This document shows, piece after piece, positions 19,985 to 28,379 of a stretch of 64,000 nucleotides of DNA. A program made the position numbers and the translations under genes. Under the pieces are notes generated by a model that saw only the letters and a program-made list of their open reading frames with translations, ran no database searches and was not told where the DNA came from. How positions within the stretch are numbered: position 1 is the stretch's first letter; each line of letters opens with the position of its first letter. This DNA is from Aureimonas sp. AU4 (GTDB lineage Bacteria > Pseudomonadota > Alphaproteobacteria > Rhizobiales > Rhizobiaceae): the NCBI RefSeq assembly GCF_001463765.1, contig NZ_BBWK01000006.1, forward strand, positions 124,001-188,000, in the 5' to 3' direction.

Positions 19985-20826
19985 GACAGCGCCCCCGCCG
20001 CCGTGCGGCCCGCCGGACGGGCCGGCGTCGCGGGGCGCAGGAACAGCCAGAGCGTGGCGGCGAGATAACCGGCGTAGAGCGCGACCTCGCCGAGCGTCGG
20101 ATCGGCCTGATAGCCGAGCAGCCCCGACAGGACCGAGCCCGCGACGCCGTCGGTCGGAAGCAGGGCGGTCAGGTCGACGACGACGCGCTGGAGCCCGTTC
20201 CAGACGCCGGCCTCGTGCAGGTGGCGCAGGGACCCGGCGAGAATGCCGGCGGCCACGAACAGGATGAACACCCCGCTCCAGCGAAAGAAGCGCGACAGGT
20301 CGAGCCGGATACCGCCGCGATACAGCGCGTAGCCGACGCCTGCCGAGACGAGGATGCCGAGAAGCGCGCCGAGGGGGCCGCCGGCGCCCGGGCTCTGCTG
20401 GAAGACGGCAAGCAGGAAGAAGACCGATTCCAGTCCCTCGCGCGCCACGGCGAAGAAGACGAGGCCGATCAGGGCGAGGCTCGGCGTGCCCGAGCGGGCG
20501 AGCGCGGCGTCGATCGAGGAGCGCAGCTCGTGCCCGATCGAGCGCGCCGCGCGGCGCATCCAGAGCACCATGGAGGTGAGGATCGCGACCGCCACGAAGC
20601 CGACCAGCGCCTCGAAGAGTTCCTGCGTCGCCTGCGGAAACTCAGCGCTCGCCAGTTGCAGCGCCGCGCCCGCGAAGAGCGACACGGCGGCGGCCAGGAA
20701 GATGCCGATCCAGACCGCCGGCATCCAGGCCGCGCGGCCCGTGCGCGCGAGGTAGCTGGCCACGATGCCGACGACCAGCGCGGCCTCGAGGCCCTCGCGC
20801 AGCATGATCAGGAAGGGAACGAGCAT
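19981..20826 (-). CDS. efeU: ferrous iron permease EfeU (FTR1 family)
   Basis: 281-residue integral membrane protein of the OFeT/FTR1 family with about seven membrane segments. Both R-E-G-L-E iron motifs are present: MLREGLEAALVVG near the N-terminus and VAREGLESVFFL near residue 150. I start at the ATG at 20826 (MLVPFLIMLREGLE), which matches E. coli EfeU; an ATG 15 bp upstream would add five residues and neither has a clear ribosome site. First gene of the efeUOBM operon. Confidence 0.94.
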   Translation of the reverse strand: MLVPFLIMLREGLEAALVVGIVASYLARTGRAAWMPAVWIGIFLAAAVSLFAGAALQLASAEFPQATQELFEALVGFVAVAILTSMVLWMRRAARSIGHELRSSIDAALARSGTPSLALIGLVFFAVAREGLESVFFLLAVFQQSPGAGGPLGALLGILVSAGVGYALYRGGIRLDLSRFFRWSGVFILFVAAGILAGSLRHLHEAGVWNGLQRVVVDLTALLPTDGVAGSVLSGLLGYQADPTLGEVALYAGYLAATLWLFLRPATPARPAGRTAAGALS

Positions 20827-20891
20827 GGGCCGGTCATCCATCAGAAGCTGGCGTCCGGCGATTGGCGCGACGGCTCCCGCCGGACGCGCCC

Positions 20892-20920
20892 GATATAAAC
20901 CTTTCCCAAATACTCATCAA
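20892..20920 (-). promoter_or_regulatory. candidate sigma-70 promoter for efeUOBM
   Basis: On the minus strand TTGATG (20920-20915) and TATATC (20897-20892) are separated by exactly 17 bp, about 65 bp upstream of efeU. It is the only AT-rich stretch in the region. This is prediction from sequence only. Confidence 0.5.
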
Positions 20921-20930
20921 TAAAAAGTGT

Positions 20931-20947
20931 TTTTGAATTGTTCTAAG
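20931..20947. promoter_or_regulatory. candidate Irr (iron control element) box
   Basis: The sequence TTTTGAA-TTG-TTCTAAG resembles the alphaproteobacterial Irr box, whose consensus as I recall it is TTTAGAA-NNN-TTCTAAA; it differs at two of 14 arm positions. It lies 10 bp upstream of the candidate -35 of efeUOBM. Irr controls iron genes in Rhizobiales. Binding is inferred. Confidence 0.5.
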
Positions 20948-21076
20948 TAACGGGCCGCCCAACGACCGGGCGCGTGCTGCTGAGACGATCCGTCCCCGCC
21001 GCAAAGGTTGCCCGCGGCAGCCGGCGTCTTAGCTGCGGGCGGACCTTCCTTCCGCCGTCCCCCGAGGTCCGGATCC

Positions 21077-22399
21077 ATGTCCCGCCAGCCGCCGTTTTCC
21101 GCTGGATCGCCCGTTCCGAGCCGCCGCCTGTCGCGCCTAGCGCGCCTCGGGGGCATGGCCGGCGGTCTGGCGGGCGGGGTGCTTCTCGACGGCGCGCGGC
21201 GCCTCGCGTCCGGCGAGCGGCCGCGCTGGGAGGACCTCGTCCTGACGCCCGGCAACGTCGCGCGCGTCACCGACCAGCTCGCCCAGCTTCGCGGCGCGGC
21301 CATGAAGATGGGCCAGCTCCTGTCGATGGACGCGGGCGATCTCCTGCCGCCCGAGCTGTCCGCGATCATGGCGCGGCTGCGCGCCGAGGCCGAGCCGATG
21401 CCGCGCGCGCAGGTGCAGAGCGTCCTGGACCGCGCCTGGGGGAAGGGCTGGGAGGCCGGGTTCGAGGACTTTCCGTTCCGCCCCGTCGCCGCCGCCTCGA
21501 TCGGACAGGTCCACCGGGCGCTGACGCGCGACGGCCGGCTGTTTGCGATCAAGATCCAGTATCCGGGCGTCAGGCGCTCGATCGACAGCGACGTCGACAA
21601 CGTCGCGACGCTTCTGCGCGTGTCGCGCATCCTGCCCGGACATCTCGACATCGCGCCCCTGCTCGGCCAGGCCAAGCGGCAGCTGCACGAGGAGGCGGAC
21701 TACGAGCGCGAGGCGGATTGCCTCGACCGGTTCCGCGCGCTCCTCGGCGAGGATCCGGCCTACCTTCTGCCGAGCGTCGAGCGCGATCTGACGCGCCGCG
21801 ACGTGCTGGCGATGACGTATCTCCACAGCGTGCCGATCGAGACGCTGGAGGCGGCGCCGCAGCGGGAGCGCGACCGTGCCGCCGAACGCTTGATCGCGCT
21901 GGCGCTGCGCGAGCTCTTCGAGTTCCAGCTCATGCAGACCGATCCGAACCTTGCCAACTACCGGTTCGACCCGGCGAGCGGGCGGATCGTGCTGCTCGAT
22001 TTCGGCGCGACGCGCGCCTTTCCCGCGGAACTGGCCGAGGCCTGCCGCGGGCTGGCGCGCGCCGCCCTGGCCGGGAGCCGGGCGGCGACCGAGGCGTCGC
22101 TCGCCGAGCTCGGACTTCTCGACGAGCGTATCCCCGCTGAAAAGCGCCACGAGATCCTGCGCCTCTTCGCGCTCGCGACCGAGCCCTTGCGGCGTGAGGG
22201 ACCCTTCGACTTCGGCGACCAGACCCTGGCGCGCTCGCTGCGCGACGAGGGGATGGCGATGGCGAACGAGCGCAGCGAGTGGCGCCTTCCGCCGGTCGAC
22301 GCGCTGTTCCTTCAGCGCAAGTTCGCCGGAACCTACCTTCTGGCCGCGCGGCTTCGCGCGCGGGTCGACGTGCGACGGCTGATCGAGCGTTACGTCTGA
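21077..22399 (+). CDS. ABC1/UbiB-family atypical protein kinase
   Basis: 440-residue ABC1 (AarF/COQ8) family protein. The diagnostic K-x-G-Q motif is at residues 77-80 (AAMKMGQLLSMD), an Ala-rich loop in FRPVAAASIGQVHRA, the VAIK-like lysine in LFAIKIQYPG, and the metal-binding DFG-like motif in VLLDFGATR. Family members have ATPase or kinase activity and support ubiquinone synthesis or lipid homeostasis. Without neighbouring ubi genes the exact role is open. ATG 21077 is preferred over one 69 bp upstream, which adds unrelated residues. The 3' end overlaps the convergent helicase gene by 10 bp. Confidence 0.88.
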   Translation: MSRQPPFSAGSPVPSRRLSRLARLGGMAGGLAGGVLLDGARRLASGERPRWEDLVLTPGNVARVTDQLAQLRGAAMKMGQLLSMDAGDLLPPELSAIMARLRAEAEPMPRAQVQSVLDRAWGKGWEAGFEDFPFRPVAAASIGQVHRALTRDGRLFAIKIQYPGVRRSIDSDVDNVATLLRVSRILPGHLDIAPLLGQAKRQLHEEADYEREADCLDRFRALLGEDPAYLLPSVERDLTRRDVLAMTYLHSVPIETLEAAPQRERDRAAERLIALALRELFEFQLMQTDPNLANYRFDPASGRIVLLDFGATRAFPAELAEACRGLARAALAGSRAATEASLAELGLLDERIPAEKRHEILRLFALATEPLRREGPFDFGDQTLARSLRDEGMAMANERSEWRLPPVDALFLQRKFAGTYLLAARLRARVDVRRLIERYV

Positions 22400-25300
22400 T
22401 CGGCGATCGGGGGCGCTGCCTCCTCACGCGTTCGCGTCTCGCGGTCGGCTGCCAGCAGGGCTTCGAGACCGGCCTGCAGTCGCTTCAGCGCGCCTTCTGG
22501 GTCGAACCACCAGTCGGTCGACCAGACGCGCAGGATGTTCCAGCCGAGCCCGCGCAGGACATCCTCGCGGACCTTGTCGCGGTCGCGCGCGGTGGCCGAG
22601 CGATGGTAGGTCGCCCCGTCGCACTCGACGCCAGCCAGGTAGGCGCCCGGCCGGTCCGGATGGGGAATGCCGATGTCGACCCGGAAGCCCGACACGCCGA
22701 CCTGCGGCACGCAGCGCCATCCAAGATCGCGCAAGGCCTCCATGACGGCCTCCTCGAAGGGCGAGTCGGGCGCACCCTGCGATCCCGCGTCGGCCGACGG
22801 GAGCGCGGCTGCACCCCGGTCCGCGTAGTCGAGGAAGGTCTTGAGGTCGCGCACGCCCGCCGATTTCGTGCGGGCGAGGTCGATCTGATCGGCCTTGAAG
22901 GCGGAGAAGACTTGGAGCTCGGCGCGAGCGCGCGTCACCGCGACGTTGAGGCGCCGCTCGCCGCCGTCGCGGTTCAGCGCGCCGAAATCCATCGCGAGCT
23001 TGCCGGCCGCATCGCGCCCGAACGTGATCGAGAAGAGGATGACGTCGCGCTCGTCGCCCTGCACGTTCTCGAGGTTCTTCACGAAGACCGGCTCCAGTCG
23101 CTCGTCGGCGAAGAACCATTCGATCTCCGGGTCGGCCCGACGCTCGTCGTCGAGAAGGTCCTGGATCAGCGCCTGCTGCTGCGCGTTGAAGGTGATGACG
23201 CCGAAGGTCGGGCGCTTCTCTTCCGGCACCGTCAGCGCGTCCCGCAGCCGCTCGGCCAGATGCGCCGCGATCGCCCGAGCCTCGTCGCGGTTCGTGCGGC
23301 TCTTGCCCCGGTCGTAGAAGGCGTCCGGCAGGTGGCGGAGCGAGACCGCGCGATCCTCCGTCACCGGCGAGGGGAAGGTGATCAGCCGGTTCTCGTAGTA
23401 ATGGTGGTTCGAGAAGGCGATCAGGGACTCGTGGCGCGAGCGGTAGTGCCAGCGCAGGTGATGCACCGGCAGGCCCGAGGCGCGCGCCTCGTCGAGGATG
23501 CTTTCGAGGTCGCGCTCGTGGTCGGCGGTCTCGTCGTCCTCGGCCTCGTTGCGGCCGAAGAAGTTGGTGGGCGGCAGCTGCTTCGGGTCGCCGACGATCA
23601 CGGTCTGGCGCGCGCGGGCGATGGCGCCCACCGCGTCCCAGGTTGTGATCTGCGAGGCCTCGTCGAAGATCACGACGTCGAAGGGCGCCTGGGTGGGCGG
23701 CAAGAACTGCGCGATCGAGAGCGGTGACATGAGAAGGCAGGGCGCCAGCTGCGGGAAGCTGTCCGGCATGGCGGCGATCATCTCGCGGATCGATCGGCTC
23801 GGCCGCTTCAGCTCCATCTGATGGCGCAGGAGGCCGAGCTCCGACTTGCGCGGCACGGCCGCCGTTCCCGGCAGATCATGCCGGATCGCGGCATGGACGC
23901 GGGATGTGGCCGCCTTGCGGGCGAGTTCGTCGAGCGTGCGGAAGTCCTCGATCGCGTGCTCGTGGCTGAAGCGCCGGAAGTCGCGAAGCGTCGCGTCGGC
24001 GTCGATCGCGAGCGGCAGCCACCAGCGAGCGTAGCCGAGGCGGAAAGCGCCGAGCGCCTCGTCCGGCGCGACCGCGCCGCCCTCGATCGCCTCGACCAGC
24101 GGCAGAAGCCCGTGCGCCAGCGCCCGCCGGCGCACGGCGCACCAGGACGACCAGTCGCGCAGTCGCCCTCGGCTCGCCTCGACCGCCCGCAGCGCCTCGT
24201 CCACAGAGCGCGGGGTCGCGCCCGGTTCAGCGGAGGGGCGGGGGCCATCCGAGAGGGCGGTGAAATGCCGCTCTGCGTCCTGGAAACGGTCGCGGGCGGC
24301 GGGAAGGGCGGCCGCATGGGTGCGCAGCGGAGAGGCTTCGCCCAGAAGCGTTGGCAGGCGCTGGGCGATCTCGCCCGCCGGGTCGAGATGCGAGAGGGCA
24401 TCGCGCAATCCGTGGGCGGCGCTGAGCCGGGCGCGCAGCGCCTCCGCGTCCGTGTCGAGCCCGGCGAAGTCCGGCGTCAAGGCCGCGAGCGGGCTCTGCG
24501 CGATGGCGGCAAGGCTCGCCTGCATCCGGCCAAGGCGCGGCAGATCGATCTCGGGATCGGCCGTGCCGGTGGCGCTATAGGTACCGAGGAGCTTCGCCGC
24601 GCTGCGCTTGCGGAAGAAGGAGAGCGGCCAGACGCTCGCCTTCGCCTCGCGCCAGCGGCGGTCGAGATCGTCCACGGGGACGCGCGCAAGTTCGCCGCGC
24701 TCGTAGCGCGTGGAAAGGCGGGCCTCGTCCGCCGCGAAGCTGGCGATCGCGGCCGTCAGCGGATCAACGGCGTCGCGCAGGGCCGAAAGGTTCGGGTCGA
24801 CGACGAGCGCGGCACCGCGCGGTGCCATGGCCTGGGCGGCGCCGGCCAGCGCCGCGAGGCGATCGATCCGCTGGAAATCCAGCTCACCCGGCGAAAGGCC
24901 GAGCGTGCGCAAAAGATCCTGTGCCGCCTTGCCCAACGTGTCCAGCGCCTCACGCAGCGCCTCGCCGGCCGCCAGCAGCTCCTGCTGCCAGGCCAGACTC
25001 CAGCTTTCGCGCTGCACGAGCCGCAGTTCCGGCCGCGCGTCCACCGCCGCGAACGTGCGGCCGAGCGCGGTGGCCATCTCTTCCAGCTCGGCGAGCGCCG
25101 CCGCATCGTGAGCTTCCGGCGAGGGCCAGCGCAGCGCGGGCGCGGGGCGTGCGCTCTCGCGCAGGGTCAGGCCCATCGCGCGGTAGGGCGTGAGGCCGTT
25201 GCCGGCCGGCGCGTGGAGCGCGTCGGCGTAGCGGTTCAGCTCGTCGCGCTTGACGCGCAGTCGCTCGTTGACGGCGATCCAGTCCTCGCCGCCCGCCGCG

Positions 25301-27633
25301 CCGCCGTTCTCCCAGGCGCTTCGCAACTGCTTGAGGAAGTGGCGACGGTCGGCCTTGGAGGAGTGAAGCTCCAGGCAATGGTCGCCGAGGCCGACCTGGC
25401 AGAGGCGGCGATAGACGACGTCGAGGGCGGCGGTCTTCTCGGCCACGAAGAGGACGGTGCGCCGGTTCGCCAGGCAATGGGCGATCATGTTGGCGATGGT
25501 CTGGCTCTTGCCGGTGCCGGGCGGTCCGACGATCACGAAGTCCTTGCCTTCGGCGGCGGCGAGGCTCGCGACGACCTGCGAGGAGTCGGCCGGCAGCGGC
25601 GTCACGATCGCGGCGGGCTCGAAGGCGCGGTCCACCTCGCGCGGCTCCCGGAAGGCGACCGTATCGGCGAAGGGCTGGTCCGGCGTATCGAGGAGGTGGC
25701 GCACGACCCGGTTCTGGCGCAGCGCCTCGGTGCGCTCCGTCAGGTCCTTCCACATGAGGTACTTGGCGAAGGAGAAGGTTCCGAGCGCCGTCTCGTCCAC
25801 CACCTCGAAGCCCGGCACCTCGCGCACCGCCCGGCGCATCCGGTCGAGGACCGCGCCGACATCGATGCCCTTGTCGTCGGTCGGCAGCTCGCCGGAGAGG
25901 CTCGGCACGGCGAGGCGGAAATCCCGCTCCAGAAACTGGAGCAGCGTCGCGTTGAAGCGCACCTCGTCCTCGTGATGCACGAGGCGGAAGGGCGCGCTTG
26001 CGCTGCGGCGCTCGAGCCGCGCGGGCAGGAGGAGAAGCGGTGCGCGATAGGTGCGCTCGTCCCCGGGCTGTTTCTTCCACCGCAGGAAGCCGACCGCGAC
26101 GAACAGCGTGTTCGTGCCGCCCTCGGCGAGATCGTTGCGCGCCTGCCGGTAGAGGGCGGTGAGCCGCGCCTCCAGCGCCGCGCCGTCGAGCGGCGAGGCG
26201 AGCTCGTCGCGCGCCAGCGCCTCGCGGGCGAAGAGCTGGCCGAGGTCCTCGCCGCGCGTCTCGCGAAACAAGGTCTCGTCGCGCCGGCCGACCGGGTTCT
26301 CGGCGGGGATCGAGACGATGCGCAGCCCGTGCCCGCCCGCCAGCCGGTCCTCCAGGTAGGCCGCGTCCGGGCAGAGGAACGGCACGGTCGAGGCGGAGGG
26401 CGTGAAGTTCAGGAGGCGGTTGCGCAGCGACAGGTCGAGCAGTCGGCGCTGCCAGCGGTCGATCCGGCCGGCGGGCGTGGTGGGCTTGGGCTCGGCGGCG
26501 GGCATAACGGGAAGCTGCGAGGCGTCGGGCACCGGGGGCAGGGGGAGCGCGCCGGTCGCAAGCGCCCCGTCGCTCGCGTCCGCCTCGGGGCGGGGCTCGT
26601 GCGAGGCGAGCGGCATGATGCCCGCAGCGCGGGCGCGCGAGATGTCCACGGCCGCCGTGAAGCGGCGCGATGCGCCCTCCTCGACCTGACGCGCGGCCTC
26701 GCGGCGCGCCGCCTCGAAGCCGAGCGGCGGTCGCTGCGTGAGCCCCGTGGTCTCGAACAGCGCCAGCTCGCGCGCGGCCACCGCCTTGCGGATTTCGGCG
26801 GCATCGCTTTCCACCGCGCGCGGCAGGGTCTGCGGCGTGAGCCAAACGCCGGTCAGCGCATGGCCTTCCGTCAGCACGAGAACGGCGTTGAGGCCCGTCG
26901 CCTCCAGCCCGGCAGCCAGAAGCAGCGCCGTATCGAGGCACGTCGCAAGGCCCTCGCCGAGGACGGCGCTCGGACGGCGCACCTTCTGGCCTGCGGTCTC
27001 GAAACTCTTCGGCGGCTCGGCGTAGTGGAGGCCGAGATCCGCCACGGCCGCGTAGAGGGCTGCCGCCAGCATGTAGCTGCGGGCCGGATCTGCGCTTTGA
27101 TAGCCGTCGAGCGCGGTGGAGTGGCCGTGCTCGCCGAGGCGCTCGGCCGCCGCGCGCAGGAGCCGCGCGACCGCCGGGTCGTTCGGCATCGCGAAGGCGG
27201 GCAGGAGCTGCGCCATGTCGCTCGCGCCGCCCCATTCGTCGCGGGCCAGAAGCCGCACGGGATGGCGGAACTCGGCGAGCACCGCGTCGTCCGAGAGGAG
27301 CTCGAAGCAGGCCTCGCCGCGCTCGGCCTCGTCGAGCCCGGCAAGATGGGCGGCGTCGAGATCGACGCGGCGGTCCGCCAGATCGAGGCCGTCCGGCCCC
27401 AGCCGGTCGATCCGCCAGAGCTTCTCGCGCAGGAAGGGCGGCTCGGAGCGAAGACGAAGCTGCAGCGCGGAGCGGCTCGCCCCGTCCTCCACCAGGAGCC
27501 GGAGGCGGCGCAGGACCGGCACCGCGTTCTGGAACGAGGCGTAGGTGAGGCACGGCTCCAGCTCGGCTTCGATCCGAACCGTCGGCCCGGGCCGCGCCGC
27601 CTCGTCCGCCACGGCCCTCACGTCATCCGCCAT
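22390..27633 (-). CDS. very large SF1 helicase (DUF4011/COG1112 type) with C-terminal nuclease domain
   Basis: 1747-residue protein. The N-terminal ~330 residues contain a transglutaminase-like patch (GEGLATCLDTALLLAAGLE, Cys near 231; EGHALTGVW, His near 259). Residues about 385-440 match DUF4011 (RWQRRLLDLSLRNRLLNF). An AAA-type SF1 helicase follows: Walker A GPPGTGKSQT near 702 and the DEAS box near 1321, with VGDPKQLPP and, late in the protein, NVQGDERDVI and NVAVTRAR. The C-terminal ~120 residues form a PD-(D/E)XK or very-short-patch-repair-like nuclease (FRVDIGIP near 1650, VECDGATYH near 1668, then LRVWSTDWW). Proteins of this build are often accessory and some related helicases occur in antiphage systems. 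No defence partner is adjacent here, so a defence or DNA-repair role is inference. Confidence 0.85.
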   Translation of the reverse strand: MADDVRAVADEAARPGPTVRIEAELEPCLTYASFQNAVPVLRRLRLLVEDGASRSALQLRLRSEPPFLREKLWRIDRLGPDGLDLADRRVDLDAAHLAGLDEAERGEACFELLSDDAVLAEFRHPVRLLARDEWGGASDMAQLLPAFAMPNDPAVARLLRAAAERLGEHGHSTALDGYQSADPARSYMLAAALYAAVADLGLHYAEPPKSFETAGQKVRRPSAVLGEGLATCLDTALLLAAGLEATGLNAVLVLTEGHALTGVWLTPQTLPRAVESDAAEIRKAVAARELALFETTGLTQRPPLGFEAARREAARQVEEGASRRFTAAVDISRARAAGIMPLASHEPRPEADASDGALATGALPLPPVPDASQLPVMPAAEPKPTTPAGRIDRWQRRLLDLSLRNRLLNFTPSASTVPFLCPDAAYLEDRLAGGHGLRIVSIPAENPVGRRDETLFRETRGEDLGQLFAREALARDELASPLDGAALEARLTALYRQARNDLAEGGTNTLFVAVGFLRWKKQPGDERTYRAPLLLLPARLERRSASAPFRLVHHEDEVRFNATLLQFLERDFRLAVPSLSGELPTDDKGIDVGAVLDRMRRAVREVPGFEVVDETALGTFSFAKYLMWKDLTERTEALRQNRVVRHLLDTPDQPFADTVAFREPREVDRAFEPAAIVTPLPADSSQVVASLAAAEGKDFVIVGPPGTGKSQTIANMIAHCLANRRTVLFVAEKTAALDVVYRRLCQVGLGDHCLELHSSKADRRHFLKQLRSAWENGGAAGGEDWIAVNERLRVKRDELNRYADALHAPAGNGLTPYRAMGLTLRESARPAPALRWPSPEAHDAAALAELEEMATALGRTFAAVDARPELRLVQRESWSLAWQQELLAAGEALREALDTLGKAAQDLLRTLGLSPGELDFQRIDRLAALAGAAQAMAPRGAALVVDPNLSALRDAVDPLTAAIASFAADEARLSTRYERGELARVPVDDLDRRWREAKASVWPLSFFRKRSAAKLLGTYSATGTADPEIDLPRLGRMQASLAAIAQSPLAALTPDFAGLDTDAEALRARLSAAHGLRDALSHLDPAGEIAQRLPTLLGEASPLRTHAAALPAARDRFQDAERHFTALSDGPRPSAEPGATPRSVDEALRAVEASRGRLRDWSSWCAVRRRALAHGLLPLVEAIEGGAVAPDEALGAFRLGYARWWLPLAIDADATLRDFRRFSHEHAIEDFRTLDELARKAATSRVHAAIRHDLPGTAAVPRKSELGLLRHQMELKRPSRSIREMIAAMPDSFPQLAPCLLMSPLSIAQFLPPTQAPFDVVIFDEASQITTWDAVGAIARARQTVIVGDPKQLPPTNFFGRNEAEDDETADHERDLESILDEARASGLPVHHLRWHYRSRHESLIAFSNHHYYENRLITFPSPVTEDRAVSLRHLPDAFYDRGKSRTNRDEARAIAAHLAERLRDALTVPEEKRPTFGVITFNAQQQALIQDLLDDERRADPEIEWFFADERLEPVFVKNLENVQGDERDVILFSITFGRDAAGKLAMDFGALNRDGGERRLNVAVTRARAELQVFSAFKADQIDLARTKSAGVRDLKTFLDYADRGAAALPSADAGSQGAPDSPFEEAVMEALRDLGWRCVPQVGVSGFRVDIGIPHPDRPGAYLAGVECDGATYHRSATARDRDKVREDVLRGLGWNILRVWSTDWWFDPEGALKRLQAGLEALLAADRETRTREEAAPPIADQT

Positions 27634-27705
27634 CGCTCGCCTCCTCCAGCCGCCCCGGAGGATTGGCGGGACTTCGGCCGGGTCGTCAACCGCCGTTCCC
27701 GGCTC

Positions 27706-28110
27706 TCAGGCTCGGCCCCCGCCGTATTCCTCGTCGCTCACCTTCTCCATCCAGTCCACGACCTTGCCGTTCAGGTTTTCCTGGATGGCGATATGGGTCA
27801 TGGCGACCGTGGGCGAGGCGCCGTGCCAGTGGCGCTCGCCCGGCTCGAACCAGACGACGTCGCCGGGGCCGATCGTCTCGACAGGCCCGTTCTCGCGCTG
27901 GACGAGGCCGAGGCCCGCCGTCACGATCAGGGTCTGGCCGAGCGGGTGCGTGTGCCAGGCGGTGCGCGCGCCGGGCTCGAAGGTGACGGTAGCCGCCGCC
28001 GCGCGTCGGGCGTCGTTCGGCTGGAACAGGGGATCGACGCGGACCGTGCCGGTGAACCAGTCGGCCGGGCCTGGTGCGGAGGGGCGCGTTCCGTTGCGGA
28101 TGATGTCCAT
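27706..28110 (-). CDS. cupin protein, GtHNL-like (hydroxynitrile-lyase-type cupin)
   Basis: 134-residue single-domain cupin. Likely metal ligands are in [10 protein letters not shown] (two His and a Gln) and the fourth His in GERHWHGA. The whole sequence, from [17 protein letters not shown] to [13 protein letters not shown], is strikingly like the manganese cupin hydroxynitrile lyase of Granulicella tundricola as I remember it. Many homologues are annotated only as cupins and their natural reaction is unknown. I start at ATG 28110 ([11 protein letters not shown]); a longer frame upstream is not conserved-looking. It stands alone, 72 bp from the helicase start. Confidence 0.85.
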   Translation of the reverse strand: MDIIRNGTRPSAPGPADWFTGTVRVDPLFQPNDARRAAAATVTFEPGARTAWHTHPLGQTLIVTAGLGLVQRENGPVETIGPGDVVWFEPGERHWHGASPTVAMTHIAIQENLNGKVVDWMEKVSDEEYGGGRA

Positions 28111-28221
28111 GGCGAGCTGTTTCCCTGTTGCGATCCGAGCTAAGGCTAGGCCGCGGCAACGGCATGGCATCCCCCGAGACGGGAGACATTCCGGACTGGC
28201 GGCCAACGTGTCGTTGCATTG

Positions 28222-28233
28222 CACAATATTGTG
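28222..28233. promoter_or_regulatory. 12-bp perfect palindrome in divergent intergenic region
   Basis: CACAATATTGTG, flanked by GTTGC on one side and GCAAC on the other, lies between the divergent cupin and Gfo/Idh/MocA genes. It resembles a regulator operator, but no family can be assigned from the sequence alone. Confidence 0.4.
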
Positions 28234-28267
28234 GCAACGCTCGACCGTGGCGAAATCTCATGCGATC

Positions 28268-28282
28268 TGAAAAGGAATTTCA
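28268..28282. promoter_or_regulatory. inverted repeat, candidate operator of the sugar locus
   Basis: TGAAA-AGGAA-TTTCA is a perfect 5-bp inverted repeat with a 5-bp spacer, about 100 bp upstream of the Gfo/Idh/MocA gene. It resembles the GCGAAAATAATTTGC element in front of ridA-rpiR. A candidate -35 (TTGACG) starts at 28310. Assignment to the RpiR regulator at 37372 is inference. Confidence 0.35.
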
Positions 28283-28337
28283 TCGCCTGCCTGACGAAGG
28301 CGCGCCGTATTGACGTTTTCCTGTTGCTGCACCAACG

Positions 28338-28351
28338 TGCGAAAATGAATT
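28338..28351. promoter_or_regulatory. repeated TGCGAAAATNAATT motif, copy 1
   Basis: TGCGAAAATGAATT lies 29 bp upstream of the Gfo/Idh/MocA start. A near-identical element (TGCGAAAATAATTT) lies directly upstream of the ridA-rpiR-hexosaminidase unit at 36950, so two promoters of the same locus share it. Confidence 0.4.
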
Positions 28352-28379
28352 ACGGCAGCAGGCGGAATCGGACATCGGA

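Noticed and set aside
21008-21076. Upstream ATG for the ABC1 kinase
   Set aside because: It would add 23 residues with no similarity to the family; ATG 21077 leads directly into the conserved protein.
23821-28143. 1440-residue open frame on the plus strand, opposite the helicase gene
   Set aside because: Low-complexity Arg/Ala/Glu-rich translation, no domain recognisable, fully antisense to a conserved helicase-nuclease; a typical GC-rich shadow frame.
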